Shown here one piece after another: positions 6,178 to 14,717 of a stretch of 31,440 bases of DNA. Both the position numbers and the translations under genes were made by a program. Source of the DNA: CAZJLN01 sp964540765. Lineage in GTDB: Bacteria > Chloroflexota > Anaerolineae > Anaerolineales > Anaerolineaceae. The stretch is taken from contig CAZINW010000023.1 of assembly GCA_964540765.1 (NCBI GenBank), positions 1 through 31,440 of the forward strand, given 5' to 3'. Each line of letters begins with the position of its first letter. The first letter of the stretch is position 1. The notes under the pieces are model-generated. The model did no database searches and was not told the DNA's origin. It saw only the letters and a program-made list of their open reading frames with translations.

Positions 6178-7962
6178 ATGGCATTTTATAGATCAACCGT
6201 GCTTGTTTCCGTGGACCCCATATGCGTGGAAAAAGGCGCTTATGAATTAATTGATACACTTAATGATGAGCTGATTAAACAAGGTCTGATCGATGAAGTC
6301 CAAATTCTTGAGACGACGCGTCTTGGAGATCCTCAAAAATTTGGACCAGATCTTATGGTATATCCAGAAGGAACCCACTATACCAACCTGACCTTTTATG
6401 ATGTCCCCCGTTTGGTAGAAGAACACTTTATTAAAGGACGCATATTAAAACAATATGCTGCCAAGATGATCGATAACATCGATGAAGAATTAAGTGCTCC
6501 AAAAGCCAAAGAGGTCAGGGTTGTCCTTCGCAATGTCGGTATAATTGATCCCCGCAATATCGAAGACTATTTTGCTTATGATGGTTATATGGCTCTGGGT
6601 AAAGTTTTGACCGAGATGACCCCCGAGGAAGTGATTCAAGTAATCCTTGATGCAAAACTGCGTGGCAGAGGTGGTGCTGGCTTCCCGACGGGGCTTAAAT
6701 GGCGCTTTGCACACCAGGCGGAAGGGGATATTAAATATATTGTTTGCAATGCCGATGAAGGTGACCCCGGTGCCTTCATGAATCGGCGCGCTCTTGAAGG
6801 AGACCCCCATTCGGTGATTGAGGGGATGATCATCGCTGCTTATGCCATTGGAGCACGGCAGGGTTATATTTATTGCCGTGCTGAATACCCGATTGCGGTC
6901 AGCACCATGAACCTCGCCATCAAACAGGCACGTTCCATGGGCCTGCTCGGAAAGAACATCCTGGGAACAAACTTTAGCTTTGATTTGGACATGCGTATGG
7001 GAGCAGGTGCCTTCGTCTGCGGTGAAGAAACAGCTTTGATGGCATCCATTGAAGGCGGTCGTGGCGAACCACGTGTCAGACCCCCCTTCCCCGCGCAAAA
7101 AGGTCTCTGGGGAAAACCAACCAATATCAATAATGTGGAAACATACGCCAACGTTCCACAGATCATTCTCAAAGGTGCTAATTGGTTTTCCAGCATGGGC
7201 ACTGAAAAGAGCAAGGGTACCAAAACCTTTGCACTGGCAGGCGATGTAAAAAAAACTGGGTTGATCGAAGTACCACTTGGGATCACATTGCGTGAGATCA
7301 TCTATGATGTCGGGGGTGGCATCAAGGGTGATCAGAAATTTAAAGCAGTGCAAACCGGTGGTCCACTGGGCGGCTGTATTCCCGAAAGCATGCTTGATCT
7401 CCCGGTAGATTATGAAACCCTTGGGCAGGCAGGTTCCATGATGGGATCTGGCGGCATGATCGTAATGGATGAAGGAACCTGCATGGTCGATATTGCACGT
7501 TTCTTTATGGAGTTCACCCAGGATGAGTCTTGTGGCAAATGTGTACCCTGTCGCGTCGGCACCCGTCGCATTCTCGAAATATTGGAAGGCATTTGTGATG
7601 GCGAAGGTAAACCTGGTGACATTGAAACGCTCCGTTCGCTTTGTGCTGAAATCAAAGAAAACAGCCTTTGTGGGCTTGGACAGGGTGCACCTAACCCTGT
7701 TGTGTCCACACTTGAGCATTTTCTCGATGAATACGAAGCCCATATCTACGAGAAACGCTGCCCCGCCAAGGTCTGCCGTGCTTTGATCAAATATCAAATC
7801 ATGGCTGGGCCTTGCACTGGATGTACCGTTTGTGCACGGAATTGCCCGGTCAATGCGATCTCGGGAGAGCGCAAAAAGACACACGTTATTGATCAAGACA
7901 TTTGCATCAAATGCGGCATTTGTCATCAAGTTTGCCAATTTGATGCTATAAACATCATATAG
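6178..7962 (+). CDS. nuoF: NuoF/HydB-type flavoprotein with C-terminal 2x[4Fe-4S], first copy
   Basis: FMN- and NAD(P)-binding diaphorase subunit, 594 aa. Residues 1-90 form a thioredoxin-like domain retaining only one plausible ligand cysteine (C16). The FMN/NAD(H) part has GRGGAGFPTG (163-172), NADEGDPGAF (191-200) and GAGAFVCGEETALM. The N3-type [4Fe-4S] ligands are C452, C455, C458 and C498. A bacterial ferredoxin domain follows, with C546/549/552/556 and C576/579/582/586. NADEGDPGAF is the HydB/HndC/HoxF version of the motif. The ATG at 6178 has GGAAGGA 5 nt upstream; an in-frame TTG at 6157 has no such support. By analogy with HydB it should be the NAD(P)(H) site and may take part in flavin-based bifurcation with ferredoxin. 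Confidence 0.95.
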   Translation: MAFYRSTVLVSVDPICVEKGAYELIDTLNDELIKQGLIDEVQILETTRLGDPQKFGPDLMVYPEGTHYTNLTFYDVPRLVEEHFIKGRILKQYAAKMIDNIDEELSAPKAKEVRVVLRNVGIIDPRNIEDYFAYDGYMALGKVLTEMTPEEVIQVILDAKLRGRGGAGFPTGLKWRFAHQAEGDIKYIVCNADEGDPGAFMNRRALEGDPHSVIEGMIIAAYAIGARQGYIYCRAEYPIAVSTMNLAIKQARSMGLLGKNILGTNFSFDLDMRMGAGAFVCGEETALMASIEGGRGEPRVRPPFPAQKGLWGKPTNINNVETYANVPQIILKGANWFSSMGTEKSKGTKTFALAGDVKKTGLIEVPLGITLREIIYDVGGGIKGDQKFKAVQTGGPLGGCIPESMLDLPVDYETLGQAGSMMGSGGMIVMDEGTCMVDIARFFMEFTQDESCGKCVPCRVGTRRILEILEGICDGEGKPGDIETLRSLCAEIKENSLCGLGQGAPNPVVSTLEHFLDEYEAHIYEKRCPAKVCRALIKYQIMAGPCTGCTVCARNCPVNAISGERKKTHVIDQDICIKCGICHQVCQFDAINII

Positions 7963-7994
7963 CCAGATAGTAAGCAAAGACTCGGAGAAAATAA

Positions 7995-8474
7995 ATGTCA
8001 AGCGAAACAATCACAGATCAGGAAATCATCCAGACAGTTCAAGTAATTGTCGATAAAATCGGCACGAACCGTTCTGAGCTAATTCCAATACTCAAAGCAA
8101 TCATGGGAAAACTAGGTTATATCTCGCCTGTTGCAATCATTGAACTCGCATCACTGATGAACCTGCCCAGCAACGAGATAACTTCAGTAGCAACTTTTTA
8201 CAGAATGCTGTCAACGCAACCACGCGGAAAACATGTCGTCCAGTTTTGTGAAAGCGCTCCATGTCACGTCGTTGGTGGTCGCCAAGTTTGGCAGGCATTA
8301 AAGGCTGCCCTGGGGTTGGAGTCTGGTGAGACCAGCTCGGACAGAAAATGGACCTTGTTAACGACCAGTTGCCTAGGAGTTTGTGGCGTTGGCCCGGTAA
8401 TCATGATTGATACAGACACTTATGGAAATGTCCAACCTGAACAGGTAAAGAACATTCTCAGTCGCTATGAATAG
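7995..8474 (+). CDS. nuoE: NuoE-type [2Fe-2S] subunit, second copy
   Basis: A second NuoE-like subunit of 159 aa, clearly different in sequence from the one at 4680. All four [2Fe-2S] ligands are present: C85 and C90 in FCESAPCHVVGG, and C126 and C130 in TSCLGVCGVGP. GGAGAAAATAA precedes the ATG. It lies 32 bp after the first nuoF-like gene and 10 bp before the second, so it is the natural partner of the latter. NuoE proteins supply the N1a-type cluster beside FMN. Two complete E/F pairs in one operon are uncommon among hydrogenase operons I know. Confidence 0.92.
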   Translation: MSSETITDQEIIQTVQVIVDKIGTNRSELIPILKAIMGKLGYISPVAIIELASLMNLPSNEITSVATFYRMLSTQPRGKHVVQFCESAPCHVVGGRQVWQALKAALGLESGETSSDRKWTLLTTSCLGVCGVGPVIMIDTDTYGNVQPEQVKNILSRYE

Positions 8475-8484
8475 GAGATAAATA

Positions 8485-10116
8485 ATGAAATCTGTACGCT
8501 CGATGGTCTTGATCTCCAATGATCCACTCAGCATCACACGTGGTTCAGAACTGTTGCTTTCCCGCTTTCAGGAAGAAATTCAAAAATACGGGATGACTGA
8601 TGAGATTTCCTTGTCGCTCGTCAGTGATCTTGGTAGAAATGATGCATCGCCGCTGGTGATTATCTATCCAGAGACTGTGATCTATGGTCCGATTAATCCA
8701 GATGATGTTCCTTACCTTGTTGAAGAGCATTTGTATAAGGGACGTATTGTTGAAGAAAAACGGGTTCCCAGCCATGAACTTACTGGTCGGATTGCCTGGC
8801 TGAACGCTCGTAAAGGTACACTCCCGGCTGAAAATCGCATTGTCCTTAAGAATGTAGGTTTGATTGATCCCGAAAGTATTGAAGACTACATTGCTCATGA
8901 TGGTTATCAGGCGCTTGGAATGGCGCTTGAAATGACACCATCCGAGTTGGTTTCAGTCATCAAGGGATCAGGGTTGCAAGGGCGTGGTGGTGCTGGCTTC
9001 CCGACCGGATTAAAATGGAGCTTTGTTCAAAGGACACCTGGCAAGAAAAAGTATGTGATTTGTAATGCGGATGAAAGCGAACCAGGAACCTTTAAAGATC
9101 GTGTGGTTCTTGAGGGTGATCCCCATGCCATCATTGAAGCCATGATGATCGCTGCCCATGCGGTGGGTGCTGATGAAGGTTACATTTACATTCGTGGTGA
9201 ATACCAGCTTGCCATTGATCGCATGGAAAAGGCAATCTCGCAGGCAAAAGAATATGGAATGCTTGGACAAGAGATCTTTGGTTCGTCATTTAACTTTGAC
9301 CTCCACGTTCATGCTGGCGCAGGCGCTTATATTTGCGGTGAAGAAACTGCCTTGATCGAATCGATTGAAGGCAAGCGCGGCGAGCCTCGTTCCAGACCAC
9401 CATATCCGACGACCAATGGTCTTTGGGGAAACCCCACTCTCGTCAATAATGTTGAAACTCTTGCCAATATTCCTGCCATTATCCGTAATGGTCCTGCCTG
9501 GTATCGGAAACTCGGTACTCCATCCAGCCCCGGGACTAAAGTTTATACGATTTTAGGGAATGTAAATGTGACAGGGTTGATCGAAGTGCCCATGGGGATA
9601 ACTTTAAGGGAAGTGATCAGCATTTATGCCAAAGGCATGTCAAGCGGAAGCTTTAAGTTGGCGCAAACCGGCGGATCAAGCGGATCAATAATCCCATCCA
9701 GTTTACAGGATACGCCCATGGATTTTGAATCCTTTGCCAAGGCAGGCGTTTCACTGGGTTCCGGGGCATTATTGATCTGTAACGATGATGTTTGCGTCGT
9801 TGATCTTGCCAAAGTTTTGACAAATTTCTTCCGTGTGGAGAGTTGCGGGAAATGTAATCCCTGCCGGATTGGCACTCAAAGAGCCTACAGTATTCTAACC
9901 AATATTCCGGAAGGTGTCGGGACATTGCACGACCTGGATGATTTGCGTGCGATCAGCAAACAACTATATGAGTTATCGAATTGCGGACTTGGTCAAACGG
10001 CAGCCACACCTGTCAAGGACATCTTAACTCATTTCCTGGCTGAGGTTGAAGCTCATATACGCTTAAAAGTATGTCCGGCAGGCGTGTGTCCCATGAGTGG
10101 AAAACGCTTGAATTGA
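8485..10116 (+). CDS. nuoF: NuoF-type flavoprotein, second copy, without C-terminal ferredoxin domain
   Basis: A second FMN/NAD(H)-binding subunit, 543 aa. The N-terminal 90 residues keep the thioredoxin-like fold, but the ligand positions are replaced (SNDPLSITRG and VSDLGRNDASP). The catalytic part has GRGGAGFPTG, NADESEPGTFKDR (the complex I NuoF form, unlike the HydB form in the first copy) and GAGAYICGEETALIESIEGK. N3-type [4Fe-4S] ligands are C454, C457, C460 and C500. The protein ends at KVCPAGVCPMSGK, just where the first copy continues into its 2x[4Fe-4S] domain. AGGAGA precedes the ATG. It probably forms an alternative or second diaphorase site with the nuoE at 7995. Its nucleotide specificity cannot be read from the sequence. 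Confidence 0.94.
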   Translation: MKSVRSMVLISNDPLSITRGSELLLSRFQEEIQKYGMTDEISLSLVSDLGRNDASPLVIIYPETVIYGPINPDDVPYLVEEHLYKGRIVEEKRVPSHELTGRIAWLNARKGTLPAENRIVLKNVGLIDPESIEDYIAHDGYQALGMALEMTPSELVSVIKGSGLQGRGGAGFPTGLKWSFVQRTPGKKKYVICNADESEPGTFKDRVVLEGDPHAIIEAMMIAAHAVGADEGYIYIRGEYQLAIDRMEKAISQAKEYGMLGQEIFGSSFNFDLHVHAGAGAYICGEETALIESIEGKRGEPRSRPPYPTTNGLWGNPTLVNNVETLANIPAIIRNGPAWYRKLGTPSSPGTKVYTILGNVNVTGLIEVPMGITLREVISIYAKGMSSGSFKLAQTGGSSGSIIPSSLQDTPMDFESFAKAGVSLGSGALLICNDDVCVVDLAKVLTNFFRVESCGKCNPCRIGTQRAYSILTNIPEGVGTLHDLDDLRAISKQLYELSNCGLGQTAATPVKDILTHFLAEVEAHIRLKVCPAGVCPMSGKRLN

Positions 10117-10147
10117 TCAAATTTGCAGACTTACGGAGCATAAATTT

Positions 10148-12103
10148 ATGGTTACACTCACAATAGACGGTATTCAAATCGAAGTTGCAGAAGACACAAC
10201 CGTTTTAAATGCTGCTGAATTAGCTGGTATCCAAATTCCAAGGCTTTGCCATCATCCCAATCTTAAACCTTATGGCGGTTGCAGGTTGTGCATGGTTGAA
10301 GTGGAAGGCGCACGCATTTTACAGCCATCCTGCACCTTGCCTGTAACAAACAATATGGTTGTGCACACCAATACACTAAAAGTTCAGGATGCACGCAAAT
10401 TTGTACTCTCACTCATCTTTAGCGAGCGCAATCACTTTTGCATGTACTGCCAGGTCACAGATGGTGACTGTGAATTACAGAATGCTGCATATGATCAAGA
10501 TATGACGCATTGGCCATTGACCCCAAATTACTCACCTTTTACAGTTGATGCATCCCATAAAAACTTTGTTTTGGACAACAACCGATGTATCCTGTGTCGG
10601 CGGTGTGTACGTGCTTGTGGCGATCTGGTTGGAAATTATACGCTGGGGTTTGAAGACCGCGGCGCCAGCAGTTTTTTGGTTGCAGATTATGGCATCCCGC
10701 TCGGAGAAAGCTCATGTATATCCTGCGGTACATGTGTACAGATCTGCCCAACAGGTGCTCTCATCGATCGTAAAAGCGTCTACCTGGGCAGGCTGACAGA
10801 TGTCGACCATCATTTATCTGTATGCACTGATTGCAGTCTCGGTTGTCAAAGGGACGTATTAACACGAGACAATCATCTTGTACGGATTGAAGGTGTATGG
10901 GAGGCGCCACTGAATAATGGATTGTTATGCGACAAAGGGCGTTATGAACCCCTGGAATCCGAATGTGATCGTATTCATACCCCGCTGATACTGAAGAATG
11001 GTGAACATAAAGCTGCCACCTGGGATGAAGCATTAACATTGATCGCTGACAACTTCAAAACAAATGCAGGAAATACCCTGGCTGCGTTAGCGTCCTGTCG
11101 CTTGCCTGCAGAAACCCTTTCGTTATTTAAGAAGACATTTACTGAGGGTTTTTCCGCAAAGCAGATTGGTACGATCGATGATGATGAAGCCGCGATCGCC
11201 AGTCAATTGCTTGCAGAGAAAATTGGTAAACCTTTTGAAGCCAAATTGAATGCTTTGAAGAATACAGATGTTGCCCTGATCGTTGGGGCTGACCTGGTTA
11301 AGGACCATCAAGTGGCTGGCTTCTTCCTCAAACGTCAAGTGCTGGATAATACAAAATTGATCGTTGCAGATGATTCTGATAATGGATTATTTCCAAGGTC
11401 AATCCTTAAATTAAAGCAAACCCATGGCACGGCGTATGATTTTGTCAAAGGTCTTGAAGCGGCATGGCAAACTTTACTTAATGAAAACGACAATACTACA
11501 GAAGCTGCCCTTTCCTCATCTGCAGAAAAGACAGGGCTTGACACCAAACACCTGCTCAAAGCAGCAAAAATGCTTGGAGAAGCAGGTCAACCTGTGATTG
11601 TTGTCGGGAATAAATTTGCATCATTACAAAATTTTGATGCCTTTGAAAAATTGGTTTTGTTTGCCAATCGCATGCGTGCTTCGCTCGTAGTCATTAAAGG
11701 TAAAGCAAACAGCATGGCTGCAGCTCAGTATAAGATGGATGGTAATTTTAACCCCGAAGGAATAAAAGCTGCATTCCTTGCGATTGGAGATGAAATGCCT
11801 TCTGATGCACTCATTCAAAAATGCGCGAATATCCCCTTCCTCGCCATCTCTTCTGCCTATTCTTCCCAACTGACTTCCAGAGCCAACGTCATTTTGCCGT
11901 CTGCTGCATGGGCTGAAGAAGAAGGACATTACTTGAGTTCAGATGGACGTTTACAGGAAAAATTACGGTCAATTGATCTCGCCGATGGAATTTGGGATTC
12001 ATTATCCACAATTCGAAAACTGGCAGAAATCATCCATGTGAGTGTAGATGATGATTGGAAAAGTACCATTAACTCTCAGCCAGCTTCAGTCGAGCTGCAA
12101 TAA
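10148..12103 (+). CDS. HoxU/NuoG-like Fe-S electron-transfer subunit with degenerate molybdopterin-type domain
   Basis: A 651-residue wire subunit joining diaphorase and hydrogenase. It starts with a plant-type [2Fe-2S] domain (C34, C45, C48, C62). A His-Cys [4Fe-4S] motif follows (H96, C98, C101, C108), in the HoxU-like form ERNHFCMYCQVTDGDCELQ. Next come two ferredoxin clusters (C146/149/152/156 and C189/192/195/199), then a NuoG N7-type motif (C225, C228, C232, C260). Residues of about 270-640 form a molybdopterin-oxidoreductase-like domain with no obvious Mo-coordinating Cys or Sec, as in NuoG. CGGAG lies 9 nt before the ATG. Its place between NuoF and HoxYH suggests it carries electrons between them. 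It is not an [FeFe] HydA, since no H-cluster motifs are present. Confidence 0.92.
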   Translation: MVTLTIDGIQIEVAEDTTVLNAAELAGIQIPRLCHHPNLKPYGGCRLCMVEVEGARILQPSCTLPVTNNMVVHTNTLKVQDARKFVLSLIFSERNHFCMYCQVTDGDCELQNAAYDQDMTHWPLTPNYSPFTVDASHKNFVLDNNRCILCRRCVRACGDLVGNYTLGFEDRGASSFLVADYGIPLGESSCISCGTCVQICPTGALIDRKSVYLGRLTDVDHHLSVCTDCSLGCQRDVLTRDNHLVRIEGVWEAPLNNGLLCDKGRYEPLESECDRIHTPLILKNGEHKAATWDEALTLIADNFKTNAGNTLAALASCRLPAETLSLFKKTFTEGFSAKQIGTIDDDEAAIASQLLAEKIGKPFEAKLNALKNTDVALIVGADLVKDHQVAGFFLKRQVLDNTKLIVADDSDNGLFPRSILKLKQTHGTAYDFVKGLEAAWQTLLNENDNTTEAALSSSAEKTGLDTKHLLKAAKMLGEAGQPVIVVGNKFASLQNFDAFEKLVLFANRMRASLVVIKGKANSMAAAQYKMDGNFNPEGIKAAFLAIGDEMPSDALIQKCANIPFLAISSAYSSQLTSRANVILPSAAWAEEEGHYLSSDGRLQEKLRSIDLADGIWDSLSTIRKLAEIIHVSVDDDWKSTINSQPASVELQ

Positions 12104-12136
12104 ATAGATGAAATTACTAATGGAGATGGAAAGGAA

Positions 12137-12685
12137 ATGAACATGGCAAAACCTAAGGTGGCATCAGATTGGCTGGCAGGGTGCGCTGGCTGCCATATGT
12201 CCTTTTTGGATATTGACGAACGCATTATTGAACTCACTAAACTGGTTGATCTGCGGGCAACACCTATCACAGATTTAAAGGAACCTGATGTAAATGGTGT
12301 GGATGTTGGTATCCTGGAAGGTGGCATAAGCAACACATACAACGAAGAAGTTGCCATTCGCATGCGTAAGCGCTGCAAAATTCTGGTTGCTCTTGGAGAT
12401 TGTGCAGTTTTTGGCGGTGTTCCAGCGATGCGAAACTTTTTTGGCGCTGATGAAGCCTTGAAACGCGCCTATATTGATACTGAAAGCACAGATGGCAGTG
12501 GCAAGGTGCCCAGTGATCCCGAACTTTGTACGCCAATTCATGTTCGACCGGTCAATGATGTGGTGAAAGTAGATGTTTTCGTCCCAGGGTGTGCTCCCAG
12601 TGCAGATCTGATTTTTTACGTTCTGAGCGAATTGGCACAGGGTCGCATCCCTGAAATTAAGGGTGACAAGATTGATTGGCATTAG
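12137..12685 (+). CDS. hoxY: [NiFe] hydrogenase small subunit, HoxY/HydS type (group 3)
   Basis: A small hydrogenase subunit of 182 aa that holds the proximal [4Fe-4S] cluster. Ligand candidates are C16 and C19 in LAGCAGCHMSFLD, the Cys of ALGDCAVFGG and the Cys of VPGCAPSADLI. The short length, lack of a Tat signal peptide and lack of extra clusters match cytoplasmic group 3d/bifurcating enzymes (HoxY, HydS) rather than membrane-bound uptake hydrogenases. The ATG at 12137 has GGAGATGGA upstream; an in-frame ATG at 12143 has AAGGAA with 6-nt spacing and is equally plausible. The stop is 9 nt before the hoxH start, so the two subunits are translationally linked. Confidence 0.95.
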   Translation: MNMAKPKVASDWLAGCAGCHMSFLDIDERIIELTKLVDLRATPITDLKEPDVNGVDVGILEGGISNTYNEEVAIRMRKRCKILVALGDCAVFGGVPAMRNFFGADEALKRAYIDTESTDGSGKVPSDPELCTPIHVRPVNDVVKVDVFVPGCAPSADLIFYVLSELAQGRIPEIKGDKIDWH

Positions 12686-12694
12686 GAGTTGAAT

Positions 12695-14122
12695 ATGGTT
12701 ACACAAAAAATAACAATAGAGCCGGTTACCAGAATTGAAGGACATGCAAAGGTTACAGTTCACCTCAAAGAAGATGGCACTGTTGAGCATGCCTATTTCC
12801 ATGTGAATGAATTCAGAGGATTTGAAAAGTTTTGCGAAGGTCGCATGGCTTTTGAAATGCAGCAAATCACGCCACGCATATGCGGGATTTGTCCTGTCAG
12901 CCATCATCTTGCATCTGCCAAAGCAGCTGAGGATGCGCTCGGATCACCCCCCCCACGACCGGCAAGCTTGTTGCGTGAATTAATGCATATGGGACAGATC
13001 ATTCAAAGCCACGGAATGCACTTTTTTGAACTGGCTGGCCCCGACCTGATTCTTGGATTTGATGCTGACCCGGCTATTCGTAATGTTGTTGGGCTTATCC
13101 AGGCAGATCCAGCATTAACTTTACGGGCAGTCCAATTAAGGAAATTTGGTCAGACGATCATAGGCGAGCTTGGTGAACGCAGCGTTCACCCGAATTTTGC
13201 AATTCCAGGTGGGGTTAATAAAGCGTTTACCCAAACCTCCAGAGATAAACTGCTTCCCGAGATCGATCAGCAAATTGAAACCATTCAGATTGGCATCAAA
13301 ATCATCAAAGATTGGGTCATTGCCAATTTGGAAGATGTTAACAAATTTGCAGTATTTCCAACCGGGTATTTCGGTATGGTTTCTCCTGAAAATGGATTGG
13401 AACTGTATGATGGTCAAATCCGCATGATTGGTCGTGATGGAAAAGAATGGGAGAAATTTGAAGGAAGGAATTATCTTGACTATATCTCTGAACACGTTGA
13501 GAATTGGTCTTACTTAAAATTCCCTTACTATAAGAAATTGGGCTACCCGGAGGGCGTTTATCGGGTTGGTCCGCTGGGTCGATTGAATACCGTTGAAAGA
13601 ATCCATACGCCTTTGGCAAATGAAGAGTTTAAACTCTTTAAAGCCATTAATAATGGTCTGCCTGTCGAAAATACACTTTACTATCATTATGCACGTTTGA
13701 TTGAGGCACTCTATGCTGCCGAGCACACGCGCGAATTGCTTGAAGACCCGGATATTCTGAGCACTGAGATCTTGAATACCCGTACAAATGTTAAAGAGCA
13801 AGGCGTTGGCGTCATCGAAGCACCGCGTGGTACTTTAATTCATCATTATTGGATCAACCCAAATGGTCAGATAAAGAAGGTAAACCTGATTGTTTCAACC
13901 GGGCACAATAACTACGCCATGAGTAAAGCTGTTGACAGCGTGGCAAAAACATATGTAAAAGGTCCTGATGTAAAAGAAGGCATGCTTAACCGGGTTGAAG
14001 CCGCCATCAGGGCTTACGATCCCTGCTTATCCTGTTCGACGCATGCTTATGGGAAAATGCCCATCTCAATGGATATCATTGATGCCAATGGAGCGTTGTT
14101 AAGAACTCTCAAACGAAATTAA
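12695..14122 (+). CDS. hoxH: [NiFe] hydrogenase large subunit, HoxH/HydL type (group 3)
   Basis: The catalytic subunit, 475 aa, holding the NiFe(CN)2CO site. The N-terminal motif is RICGICPVSH (C63 and C66). The C-terminal motif is DPCLSCSTH (C444 and C447, H450), leaving a 25-residue tail after His450 that a maturation protease would remove. The signatures are those of group 3 cytoplasmic bidirectional enzymes; 3d or the related HydABCSL type is my best reading. The ATG at 12695 has AGGAG with 6-nt spacing; an in-frame TTG at 12689 is too close to it. It reversibly converts H2 to protons and electrons. Downstream lie a hairpin terminator and the protease gene. Confidence 0.96.
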   Translation: MVTQKITIEPVTRIEGHAKVTVHLKEDGTVEHAYFHVNEFRGFEKFCEGRMAFEMQQITPRICGICPVSHHLASAKAAEDALGSPPPRPASLLRELMHMGQIIQSHGMHFFELAGPDLILGFDADPAIRNVVGLIQADPALTLRAVQLRKFGQTIIGELGERSVHPNFAIPGGVNKAFTQTSRDKLLPEIDQQIETIQIGIKIIKDWVIANLEDVNKFAVFPTGYFGMVSPENGLELYDGQIRMIGRDGKEWEKFEGRNYLDYISEHVENWSYLKFPYYKKLGYPEGVYRVGPLGRLNTVERIHTPLANEEFKLFKAINNGLPVENTLYYHYARLIEALYAAEHTRELLEDPDILSTEILNTRTNVKEQGVGVIEAPRGTLIHHYWINPNGQIKKVNLIVSTGHNNYAMSKAVDSVAKTYVKGPDVKEGMLNRVEAAIRAYDPCLSCSTHAYGKMPISMDIIDANGALLRTLKRN

Positions 14123-14143
14123 CATAAGTGCCATGCAATCTCT

Positions 14144-14187
14144 CCCCACTTTGATGATTGCCCTTATTGAAGTGGGGATATTTTTTT
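14144..14187 (+). terminator. Intrinsic terminator between hoxH and hoxW
   Basis: CCCCACTT (14144-14151) pairs perfectly with AAGTGGGG (14170-14177) and is followed by ATATTTTTTT. It lies after the hoxH stop and only 11 nt before the hoxW start, with the T-run next to the hoxW ribosome binding site. It probably lowers hoxW transcription relative to the structural genes by partial read-through. Confidence 0.75.
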
Positions 14188-14198
14188 AGGAAATTTGT

Positions 14199-14717
14199 AT
14201 GCAAAAGAATTTGGTTCTGGGATATGGTAACGCAGACCGTCAGGATGATGGTGCTGCCTGGCACATTTTGGTTGGACTTGCCAAAAGGTTCGGTCTGGCT
14301 GTTCCTTCTGAGCCAGGCGAACCATTTGATACTGGAAATACCAATTTTGATTTACTCTTCATGCTCCAGCTTTATCCTGAAATGGCAGAAGTGATCAAGT
14401 CTTATGATTGTATTTTTTTCGTAGATGCTCATACAGGTGAGATCGAAGAAAATATCAACTTTAGCAAAATCACACCGCACTATCAAAATTCACCATTTAC
14501 GCACCACATGACACCTGAAATGCTGCTTTCCATCGCAGAAACCATCTATGGGGGCGCCCCCAAGGCATATATGCTTTCCATTCGTGGCTATGAGTTCGGT
14601 TTTGTCCGTCAGCTTTCAGAGCGTACGAGGGAACTTTCTGAACAGGCTGTAAAACTTTTGCATGAGGAACTTCTTCACAACATACGTCCTGAATGCGCAC
14701 ATGACATAAATATTTAG
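14199..14717 (+). CDS. hoxW: Hydrogenase maturation protease (HoxW/HycI family)
   Basis: A 172-residue nickel-dependent endopeptidase that cleaves the C-terminal tail of the hydrogenase large subunit after Ni insertion. The N-terminal family signature is clear (LGYGNADRQDDGAAWHIL, where the Asp of the DDG segment is a metal ligand). FVDAHTGE near the middle and the His of FTHHMTPE are further ligand candidates. Length is normal for the family. TAGGA lies about 8 nt before the ATG. It follows the hydrogenase subunit genes, so HoxH (predicted tail of 25 residues) is the obvious substrate. Confidence 0.9.
   Translation: MQKNLVLGYGNADRQDDGAAWHILVGLAKRFGLAVPSEPGEPFDTGNTNFDLLFMLQLYPEMAEVIKSYDCIFFVDAHTGEIEENINFSKITPHYQNSPFTHHMTPEMLLSIAETIYGGAPKAYMLSIRGYEFGFVRQLSERTRELSEQAVKLLHEELLHNIRPECAHDINI

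Noticed and set aside
6490..8010. A 506-codon open frame on the minus strand opposite the first nuoF-like gene
   Set aside because: It is fully antisense to a gene with clear catalytic motifs, resembles no family, and has no ribosome binding site. It is a by-product of codon bias.
10148..12103. [FeFe]-hydrogenase catalytic subunit HydA
   Set aside because: The N-terminal clusters look similar, but no H-cluster motifs follow; the C-terminal half is NuoG-like and the catalytic subunit is the [NiFe] HoxH.
12275..12907. A 210-codon minus-strand frame opposite hoxY/hoxH
   Set aside because: Antisense to two well-supported genes and without recognisable domains.
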